From a bacterium (GTDB taxonomy: Bacteria > Ratteibacteria > UBA8468): DNA of 5,547 bases. This document shows, piece by piece, positions 1 to 5,024 of the stretch. The stretch covers positions 1 through 5,547 of the forward strand of contig DAOVNU010000060.1 in the NCBI GenBank assembly GCA_030630065.1, in the 5' to 3' direction. The position numbers were made by a program, and so were the translations under genes. Below the pieces are notes generated by a model that was not told where the DNA came from, ran no database searches, and saw nothing but the letters and a program-made list of their open reading frames with translations. The first letter of the stretch is position 1. Every line of letters starts with the position of its first letter.

Positions 1-383
1 CTAATCACAATAATCCTTGCTCCTTTTTTAACAGATTCCCTGTAAGAACTGATTGTCTCCTCTGTATTGCCGGAATAACTGATACAGAAAACCAACGTTT
101 TTTTATCCACAAAACCGGGAAGGGTATAGTCACGATTCACTAAAATAGGAAACTTCGCCTCCTCTCTTATAAGGTCAGCAATAAGATCGCCGGTAATTGC
201 CGAACCACCGAGGCCGGAGAAAAGAACATTGGAAGGGATGAAACTCTTCAAACCAACCGGTATTTTAAAATCTTCTCCAAGTTTTACACCTTCTCTACAT
301 TGCTCGGGAAAATTTGAAATAAGAACAGCCATATTAAAGGCATCAATCTTCGTGATAAATTTAAAATTATCTAAATTATTCAT
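1..383 (-). CDS. Bifunctional phosphoglucose/phosphomannose isomerase, SIS domain (partial, 3' end off window)
   Basis: This gene is cut by the left edge: 127 codons are visible, starting at an ATG at 381-383, with no stop codon. I translated it by hand. The glycine-rich sugar-phosphate loop GLGGSAITGD lies at residues 57-66, and the SIS-domain signature SYSGNTEET at 102-110. Both are typical of the PGI/PMI-type SIS isomerases, which interconvert glucose-6-P and fructose-6-P and, in many members, mannose-6-P and fructose-6-P in the cytoplasm. Known members are usually about 320-350 residues, so roughly the N-terminal third is present. The start overlaps the ptsI stop by 8 bases and has an AAGGGA ribosome site 7 bases upstream, so it is cotranscribed with the PTS genes. 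The missing C-terminal part holds other active-site residues, so dual substrate use is inferred from the family. Another SIS sugar isomerase is possible but less likely. Confidence 0.85.
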   Translation of the reverse strand, partial: MNNLDNFKFITKIDAFNMAVLISNFPEQCREGVKLGEDFKIPVGLKSFIPSNVLFSGLGGSAITGDLIADLIREEAKFPILVNRDYTLPGFVDKKTLVFCISYSGNTEETISSYRESVKKGARIIVI

Positions 384-2112
384 TAAGTAGTCCCTTTTCT
401 CTATAGAACGTCCGGCTATAGTCGGTTACCTCTTTTGTGGTCTCAAAACTGAATGTCTTTTTTGCGAATTCCTTTGCTTCCCGAAAGGTTACCTGACGGA
501 TAATTTTCTTTATCTCGGGAATGGCAAAAGGAGACATACTTAAAGCATCAATTTCCAAGCCCAAAAGTAGAAGAGCAAAGGAGGGCTCTGCCGCCATTTC
601 TCCGCACATTTCCACCCAGATTTTCTCTTTATGTGCCGCTTCAACGATTTTTTCAATCAGACGCAGGATTGCCGGATGAGCCGGTTCGTAAAGATAAGCA
701 ATCTTTTCGTTAATGCGGTCAACGGCAATGGAATACTGGATAAGGTCATTGGTGCCAATACTGAAAAAATCTGCTTCCCTGGCTAAGATATCGGCAGTCA
801 TTGCGGCGGAAGGTGTTTCAATCATCACCCCTACTTCAAGATTGGAGTCAAAATCTTTTTTCTCCGTTTCTAATTCTGCTTTTGCCTCCTCCAGAATAAG
901 ATTTGCTTTTCTTAATTCCTCTACTCCGGAAATCATTGGATACATAATTTTTAGATTCCCAAAAGGACTCGCCCGCAAAATTGCCCGTAGTTGTGTTTTG
1001 AAGATATCTGTTCTTGCCAAACAAAACCTGATTGCCCGCCAACCCAAAAAAGGATTTAATTCCGTAGGCACCTGAAAGGATGAAGCAAATTTATCACCTC
1101 CGATATCCAGAGTTCTGATAATCACCGGATAGGGTTTGGTCTTTTCTGCCGCGGTCTTGTAGGAGATATACTGCTCTTCCTCGCCGGGCAAATCCTGGCG
1201 ATTAAGATAGAAAAATTCTGTGCGGTAAAGTCCGATTCCTTCAGCTCCGTAGGAAGGAGTGTGCATTATCTCTTCAGGTAATTCAATGTTACTCCTTAAC
1301 TTAATTCTTCTTCCATCCTTTGTCTGGCAGGGTAAATCTTTCAGAGTTGATAATTCCCTTCTCACAACAAGTAAATCTTCCTGCTGTTTTTTGTAGCGCT
1401 CTAATGTTTCCTCATCAGGACTAATAATCACTGAACCCATGCTGCCATCAATAATGATGAAATCTCCGTTTTGCACTCTGGAGGTAATATCTTTCAGTCC
1501 CACGACAGCCGGAATTTCTAAAGCACGCGCCATAATAGCGGTATGGGAGGTCCTGCCTCCAATATCAGTAGCAAAAGCGACTACCTTATCCCGGGACATA
1601 CCCGCCGTCTCCGAAGGGGAAAGATTATGTGCAATAACTACAGCCTTCTCTTTCAACTGAGACAGATTCTCACACTGAACTCCGAGGAGATTGCGTAAAA
1701 CTCTTTTAGAAACGTCCTCAATATCAAACCTTCTTTCCCTGAGGTAATCAGCATCTATCTGAGAAAAGGCGGTGATAAATCTCTGGGCAACAAAAGCGAA
1801 TGCCGATTCTACGTTTTCCCTTTTCTCTCTTAATCTCTGAATAACTTCTCTAATCATCCTCTTATCCTTCAGGATGAGAAGGTGAACGTCAAAAATCCTT
1901 GCTTCTTTTCTGAATTCCCCTTTAACCTTTCCCTGAATTTCTTTGATTTCATTCCCGGTTTTAATGAGAGCTCTCTTAAAACGTTCAATTTCTCCGGGCA
2001 ATTGTGACTTTTCAATTAAATAAGAGGGAATGGATGAGATAACATTTCTCAAGAGAAAAATTTCACCCGTTACTATCCCCGGAGAAACACCGATGCCTTC
2101 TAATTTATTCAT
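376..2112 (-). CDS. ptsI: PTS enzyme I (phosphoenolpyruvate-protein phosphotransferase)
   Basis: Enzyme I takes the phosphate from phosphoenolpyruvate onto its own histidine and passes it to HPr; it acts in the cytoplasm as a dimer. The 578 residues match the usual length (E. coli 575). Order: an N-terminal HPr-binding and phosphohistidine domain (about 1-235), then the PEP-binding barrel (about 255-550). The phosphorylated residue is His190 in GGRTSHTAIMAR. PEP-site residues are Arg297 in GLYRTEF, Arg333 in RTLDIGGDK, Glu432 in MIETPSAA, Asp456 in GTNDLIQY, and the acid/base Cys503 in EMCGEMAAEP; all key residues are intact. There is no N-terminal GAF domain, so this is the ordinary EI form and not the PtsP (EI-Ntr) form. 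The ATG overlaps the ptsH stop by 4 bases (ATGA) and has no visible Shine-Dalgarno sequence, so coupled translation with ptsH is likely. Confidence 0.97.
   Translation of the reverse strand: MNKLEGIGVSPGIVTGEIFLLRNVISSIPSYLIEKSQLPGEIERFKRALIKTGNEIKEIQGKVKGEFRKEARIFDVHLLILKDKRMIREVIQRLREKRENVESAFAFVAQRFITAFSQIDADYLRERRFDIEDVSKRVLRNLLGVQCENLSQLKEKAVVIAHNLSPSETAGMSRDKVVAFATDIGGRTSHTAIMARALEIPAVVGLKDITSRVQNGDFIIIDGSMGSVIISPDEETLERYKKQQEDLLVVRRELSTLKDLPCQTKDGRRIKLRSNIELPEEIMHTPSYGAEGIGLYRTEFFYLNRQDLPGEEEQYISYKTAAEKTKPYPVIIRTLDIGGDKFASSFQVPTELNPFLGWRAIRFCLARTDIFKTQLRAILRASPFGNLKIMYPMISGVEELRKANLILEEAKAELETEKKDFDSNLEVGVMIETPSAAMTADILAREADFFSIGTNDLIQYSIAVDRINEKIAYLYEPAHPAILRLIEKIVEAAHKEKIWVEMCGEMAAEPSFALLLLGLEIDALSMSPFAIPEIKKIIRQVTFREAKEFAKKTFSFETTKEVTDYSRTFYREKGLLNE
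391..396 (-). promoter_or_regulatory. Ribosome binding site of the isomerase gene
   Basis: On the minus strand AAGGGA lies 7 bases before the ATG at 381-383, inside the last codons of ptsI. It is one of only two well-placed purine-rich ribosome sites in the window. It supports the chosen isomerase start, which would otherwise rest on the overlap with the ptsI stop. Confidence 0.5.
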
Positions 2113-2378
2113 TTTTTAAATGTATCTACAAGAATCTTTTTTAAATTTTTAATTGCTTTGGCAGAGTCCTTCCCTTCAGCAGTAACTGTAATTTTCTCTC
2201 CCTTCGCCGCAGCAAGGGTGAGAAGATTAATAATGCTCTTGCCGTCAACTTCTTCTTTTCCCTTCTTCACCAAAATTTCTGATTGAAAGGAATTAGCCGT
2301 TTTGACAAAAAGAGCTGCCGGCCGGGCATGAAAGCCCAATTCATTCCCGATGGTAAATTCTTCAGTAATCTTCACCAC
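2109..2378 (-). CDS. ptsH: Phosphocarrier protein HPr
   Basis: HPr is the small cytoplasmic phosphocarrier between enzyme I and the EIIA proteins. Its 89 residues fit the family. The phosphorylated histidine is His17 in LGFHARPAA. The regulatory serine region is present as EVDGKSIINLL, with Ser48 aligning to Ser46 of Gram-positive HPr, the target of HPr kinase/phosphorylase. No hprK gene lies in the window, so serine phosphorylation here is only a possibility. The start is a tandem GTG GTG overlapping the manX stop. From the first GTG (2376-2378) the overlap is 7 bases; from the second (2373-2375) it would be the common 4-base GTGA and the protein one residue shorter. Neither has a clear ribosome site. 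It is followed directly by ptsI with an ATGA overlap, the usual ptsH-ptsI pairing. Confidence 0.96.
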   Translation of the reverse strand: MVKITEEFTIGNELGFHARPAALFVKTANSFQSEILVKKGKEEVDGKSIINLLTLAAAKGEKITVTAEGKDSAKAIKNLKKILVDTFKK

Positions 2379-2752
2379 GTTTCTATAATACTCTTTGCTG
2401 CAGATTCTTTCACAATCTTGGTTAATTTCAGAATTTCTTTTTCCCTGTGCAACACGGCCTCCAGAAGCATCGGCAGATTTAAGCCGGTAATAATTTTAAG
2501 ATGGAATGCTTTCTGTAAGGAGATGGAAACGTTACAGGGAGTTCCCCCAAACATATCAACCAGAAGAAGAATGCCGTCCGGAGATTCCAAATTCTTGATT
2601 GCTCTTTTTAGATTCACTCTACATCTGTCTTTAGTTTCTTGGGAATAAAAGGAGACAACCTTTAATCTTTCTATAGGACCAACAATCTCTTCGGCAGAGT
2701 TTACAAGAATTCTGGGGAAATCACCATGACCTACGATAATTAATCCAACCAC
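2372..2752 (-). CDS. manX: Mannose-family PTS EIIA protein, stand-alone
   Basis: This is a single-domain EIIA of the mannose/sorbose family (126 residues), which accepts phosphate from HPr. His9 in LIIVGHGDF corresponds to phospho-His10 of E. coli ManX EIIA. The conserved aspartate is Asp66 in LLLVDMFGGTP, and the family motif GLNLPMLLEA is at 90-99. The EIIB domain fused to it in E. coli ManX is absent, and no EIIB, EIIC or EIID gene lies nearby. A regulatory role, or transfer to a permease encoded elsewhere, is therefore inferred. Similar lone mannose-type EIIA genes lie beside ptsH in deltaproteobacterial rpoN-hpf clusters. A DhaM-like role (dihydroxyacetone kinase) is conceivable but there is no dha gene here. 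The GTG start at 2750-2752 is the one matching the family N-terminus; it begins 5 bases after the ptsN stop and has no obvious ribosome site. Confidence 0.92.
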   Translation of the reverse strand: MVGLIIVGHGDFPRILVNSAEEIVGPIERLKVVSFYSQETKDRCRVNLKRAIKNLESPDGILLLVDMFGGTPCNVSISLQKAFHLKIITGLNLPMLLEAVLHREKEILKLTKIVKESAAKSIIETW

Positions 2753-2757
2753 TTTGT

Positions 2758-3225
2758 TCAGGAGTTTTTCTCGTCCTCTTCCTCAATCACCTGAAAAATC
2801 TCTCTTCTTTTTCCTTTACAGGACTTCAGAGAATTGCAAAAAACCTTATCCTTTAGGAGTCGGGCAATCTTAGCCAAAAGCTTAAGATGCATCCCCGTGG
2901 CTTCAACTGGTGCCAGGACCAAAAAAATAAGATAAACCGGCTCTTCATCTAAGGACTCAAAGTTAACCCCTTTACGAGAAAGTCCAAAAGCAACAACAAT
3001 TTGTTTCACCTGGTCGGTCTTGGCATGGGGAACGGCAATTCCCTGGCCAATACCGGTACTACCCAATTTTTCTCTCTCCAGTATTATTTCCACAATCTTT
3101 TCTTGGTCACTAATCTCTCCTATACCCTTTAACAAGGTTACCAATTCTTTAATGACGCTTTCCTTATCGGTTGCTTTTAAATCCGGAACAATTGCTCCCT
3201 CCTTCAAAAAATCAATAATTTTCAT
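2758..3225 (-). CDS. ptsN: Fructose/nitrogen-type PTS EIIA protein (PtsN-like)
   Basis: This is an EIIA domain of the fructose/nitrogen-regulatory family (155 residues; E. coli PtsN 163), predicted to be cytoplasmic and phosphorylated through EI and HPr. The phospho-acceptor is His67 in GIGQGIAVPHAK. A second conserved histidine is His113 in GMHLKLLAKIARLL. The C-terminus ends in an acidic tail (EEEDEKNS). There is no attached EIIB/EIIC domain, and the gene follows hpf as ptsN does in Proteobacteria, which favours the regulatory PtsN role over fructose uptake. In Proteobacteria PtsN controls potassium transport and other targets by protein contact; the targets here are unknown. The ATG overlaps the hpf stop by 4 bases and has the best ribosome site in the window. 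Confidence 0.92.
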   Translation of the reverse strand: MKIIDFLKEGAIVPDLKATDKESVIKELVTLLKGIGEISDQEKIVEIILEREKLGSTGIGQGIAVPHAKTDQVKQIVVAFGLSRKGVNFESLDEEPVYLIFLVLAPVEATGMHLKLLAKIARLLKDKVFCNSLKSCKGKRREIFQVIEEEDEKNS

Positions 3226-3509
3226 CTTTTTCCTTTCTTCTCCTTTTCTCTTCTTAACCGCTTTCCCATTTTATCGATTGCTTTGTCAATGGATTGATAG
3301 ATTTCCGGGCTTGTTTCCTCAGTCACGATGGTCTTTCTCTCAGAGTAAATAATAATTTCGGCAGTTTGCCGGTATCCTTCTATATTGAGATTAACTTCAG
3401 CATTATTGTCCGGAAAAAGATACTTTTCTAATCTCTGCATCTTCTTTGTTAAGTAATCGGAAATGGGTCGGCTTAACTTCATCCCGGTACTTCTAATTCT
3501 GATTTTCAT
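3222..3509 (-). CDS. hpf: Ribosome hibernation promoting factor, short form
   Basis: This is a HPF/RaiA (sigma-54 modulation) family protein that binds the 30S decoding region and inactivates ribosomes in slow growth. At 95 residues it is the same length as E. coli HPF, with the single S30AE domain and without the C-terminal dimerisation domain of long HPFs. Supporting features are the N-terminal strand KIRIRSTGMKLSRPISDYL, the ISDYLTKKMQRLEKYL helix (about 16-31), a central strand pair (about 37-63), and the YQSIDKAIDKMGKRLRR helix (71-87), ending in a basic tail. The ATG overlaps the spoIID stop by 4 bases (ATGA) and no Shine-Dalgarno sequence is seen, so coupled translation is likely. Its position directly before ptsN is conserved in Proteobacteria, where rpoN normally precedes it; here spoIID does. 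Confidence 0.93.
   Translation of the reverse strand: MKIRIRSTGMKLSRPISDYLTKKMQRLEKYLFPDNNAEVNLNIEGYRQTAEIIIYSERKTIVTEETSPEIYQSIDKAIDKMGKRLRREKEKKGKR
3231..3245 (-). promoter_or_regulatory. Ribosome binding site of ptsN, within the hpf 3' end
   Basis: The minus strand carries AAGGAG (3240-3245) and AAAGGA (3231-3236), the latter 5 bases before the ptsN ATG at 3223-3225. This purine tract also encodes the Lys/Arg/Glu-rich C-terminus of HPF. It is the strongest ribosome site seen here and suggests that ptsN can be loaded independently as well as by coupling to hpf. Confidence 0.6.
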
Positions 3510-4435
3510 TTCAGGATTACTTTTCGGATTTCAGTACCTGGAAAGTAATATTGCAGAATTTCGTTATACTTTTTTTTCTCTTCTGCCATTTTTTTGGCTC
3601 CCCACTGAGAAAGACCTACTCCGTGTCCTGAACCATATCCTGTGAACTTAACGTTGTCACCTTTAATTTGTAAACTAAAAAGCGTACTGGGAAAATAATC
3701 CTTATCCGTTTGCTCTAAATGAAGATTCATAATATGACGAAACTCTTTTCCCGTCAATGAACGTCTACTTTTCTTTTCCAGAACTAACAATTCCTTAACT
3801 CTTCCCGAACTGTCCCTTTTTAATATTTTTAGATTCTCAATTTTTCCCGGACCAGGAAATTTTCGGGAAAGTTCATCCAATTTAAAGGAACGATGCCAGG
3901 GATAATATTTCTTGGGATGATGAGAATAAGGGTCTTTTACTCCGCAAAGATAAGGGAAATTCTTACTTCCTGGCCACACATCAAGGATATCTGCCGTATG
4001 TCCGCCGGAACTGGAATGATAAAAAACGGTTGCTAATTTCTCTTGATAGATAACGACTTCATCCTTTGTCTCTTCCACCGCCTGACGAATTGATGAAGGA
4101 ACGTCGTTGCCACCCTGGTAGACCTGATGGGATATGGAATCATCCAGAAAATAATTTTCTCTTCCTTTTTCCATCTGGTTAAATAGGTAGGTACGTGCCA
4201 CTACAGCTTGTGCCTTCAATGCCTCCAGAGGCCATTTATAGGAAACCTCCCCCTTAAGAACCCCACAAATATATTTTTTAAGAGACAACTGCCTGATTCT
4301 TTTCTCCTTATTGATGAACACCGAAATCCCGTAATCCTCATCGGCTGAATAGCAAAAATAGGACGAAGGACAAAAATAAAGAAGAACAAGCAAGACAATA
4401 CCACACTTCCCAAAAAAAGACAACTTTCTTTTCAT
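3506..4435 (-). CDS. spoIID: SpoIID/LytB-family peptidoglycan-cleaving protein, exported
   Basis: This is a 309-residue SpoIID-domain protein. B. subtilis SpoIID is a lytic transglycosylase acting on glycan strands stripped of stem peptides. Motifs in order: the hydrophobic export segment (about 11-30); LKGEVSYKWPLEALKAQAVVARTY (60-83, written here as the adjoining parts LKGEVSYKWP and LEALKAQAVVARTY), where Glu63 aligns with the catalytic Glu; the HQVYQGG motif (103-109); YHSSSGGHTADI (139-150); GRVKELLVLE (211-220); and the family end motif GYGSGHGVGLSQWGA (266-280), then YYFPGTEI. Cysteines near the N-terminus lack a proper lipobox, so a cleaved or anchoring signal is expected, not a lipoprotein. 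The ATG is the only in-frame start: a stop lies at 4463-4465 with no start codon between. Nothing here suggests sporulation, so a general wall-remodelling role in the periplasm is inferred from its LPS-gene neighbours. Confidence 0.92.
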   Translation of the reverse strand: MKRKLSFFGKCGIVLLVLLYFCPSSYFCYSADEDYGISVFINKEKRIRQLSLKKYICGVLKGEVSYKWPLEALKAQAVVARTYLFNQMEKGRENYFLDDSISHQVYQGGNDVPSSIRQAVEETKDEVVIYQEKLATVFYHSSSGGHTADILDVWPGSKNFPYLCGVKDPYSHHPKKYYPWHRSFKLDELSRKFPGPGKIENLKILKRDSSGRVKELLVLEKKSRRSLTGKEFRHIMNLHLEQTDKDYFPSTLFSLQIKGDNVKFTGYGSGHGVGLSQWGAKKMAEEKKKYNEILQYYFPGTEIRKVILK

Positions 4436-4466
4436 TCGTGTTAATTCATGGTTACATTGTTTTTAA
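4436..4466 (-). other. 31-base lptC-spoIID gap with two start-stop codon pairs
   Basis: This is the longest gap between genes in the window. Read on the minus strand it holds ATG followed at once by TAA (4452-4457) and ATG-AAT-TAA (4441-4449) before the spoIID ATG. A canonical AGGAGG lies just upstream at 4472-4477, within the last Glu codons of lptC. It is 36 bases from the spoIID ATG, too far for normal initiation, but 14 bases from the first ATG-TAA. No promoter boxes or strong hairpin are visible. Whether the element controls spoIID translation is unknown. Confidence 0.35.
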
Positions 4467-5024
4467 TTATTCCTCCTCTCCTTCCTGAAAGATGGTTCCC
4501 CTTACGTTTCCGGTAACAATAATTTTACCGGTATCAATAAAGAAGCGAATAATTTTTCCCCGGACTTCATTCTTGTCTTGGTGGACAACGGGATTTCCCG
4601 TAAGGACAATTACTCTTTTTTTTCCATCATAGACCATCTTTTCTGAGGTTGACCTGAACAGTATTTCTCCTTTTTCATCTTTTTGAATAATTACAACCTT
4701 CTTGGTAGCAGTAAGAGAATTAATTCTTCTAGTCACTTCATCAATAGTAAACTCAGCAACTCCTTCCTCAGCCGTCTGAAGAGTCAGGATTTTCCCTTTT
4801 TTGGTTTTAATCTTAAATCTGGGTTCGGTGATCGAGGTCTTTCTTTGATCCGGGGAAAGACGGGCAATTTTCCCGGATATTTTCCATTCCCCTAATTCAT
4901 CGCTACGAGAGAAGGAAAAATTCTCGACTTTTTCCCCCTCTGAATAAGGCAAAGAATCCAGGTTAGCCCCCTGCTGATAGGAGAGGAAAAGGAGAAAAAA
5001 TATGGGAAGAAGAAATCTTTTCAT
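4467..5024 (-). CDS. lptC: LptC/LptA-family LPS transport periplasmic protein
   Basis: This 185-residue exported protein has an N-terminal hydrophobic segment (about 4-16, after MKR) and then repeated short beta strands typical of the OstA/LptC fold. LptC (inner-membrane-anchored) and LptA (soluble periplasmic) build the bridge that carries LPS from the LptBFG transporter to the outer membrane. The first half (VENFSFSRSDELGEWKISG at 33-51, then EPRFKI and the ILTLQTAEEG stretch) reads like LptC. The second half (about 107-178), with MVYDGKKRVIVLTGNPVV and the closing IIVTGNVRGTIF, resembles the LptA repeat. It has no N-terminal Cys, so it is not a lipoprotein. Its ATG overlaps the kdsC stop by 4 bases, the usual kdsC-lptC linkage. 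No separate lptA or lptB follows. It could be a plain LptC, an LptA, or a compact protein doing both jobs; the family is clear but the exact role is not. Confidence 0.75.
   Translation of the reverse strand: MKRFLLPIFFLLFLSYQQGANLDSLPYSEGEKVENFSFSRSDELGEWKISGKIARLSPDQRKTSITEPRFKIKTKKGKILTLQTAEEGVAEFTIDEVTRRINSLTATKKVVIIQKDEKGEILFRSTSEKMVYDGKKRVIVLTGNPVVHQDKNEVRGKIIRFFIDTGKIIVTGNVRGTIFQEGEEE

Noticed and set aside
713..1075. Plus-strand open frame of 120 codons inside ptsI
   Set aside because: It is antisense to the conserved PEP-binding barrel of enzyme I. No recognisable motif, low-complexity Ser/Ala/Phe composition, a shadow of the real gene.
2283..2648. Plus-strand open frame of 121 codons across ptsH and manX
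   Set aside because: It is antisense to two genes with intact catalytic motifs and shows no recognisable domain.
2753..2757. Possible missing gene (hprK or rapZ) between ptsN and manX
   Set aside because: Only 5 bases separate the two genes, and neither has extra sequence that could be a remnant.
3226..3260. Long polypyrimidine/polypurine tract as a structural or regulatory element
   Set aside because: It is explained by the Lys/Arg/Glu codons of the HPF tail plus the ptsN ribosome site.
3020..3352. Plus-strand open frame of 110 codons across ptsN and hpf
   Set aside because: It is antisense to two well-supported genes; its Ser/Phe-rich composition mirrors the purine-rich coding strand.
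3463..3645. Plus-strand open frame of 60 codons encoding a hydrophobic, membrane-like peptide
   Set aside because: It lies antisense across the spoIID 3' end and hpf 5' end, both of which are strongly supported by motifs. Its hydrophobic look is a by-product of reading Lys/Glu-rich coding sequence backwards. It has no family resemblance.
4441..4470. Possible hairpin or terminator between lptC and spoIID
   Set aside because: The only pairing found is a 5-bp all-A/T stem with no following T-run of note, too weak for a terminator.
4683..4895. Plus-strand open frame of 70 codons inside the lptC-like gene
   Set aside because: It is antisense to a protein with a signal segment and OstA-fold pattern, has no motif of its own, and lies fully within the larger gene.
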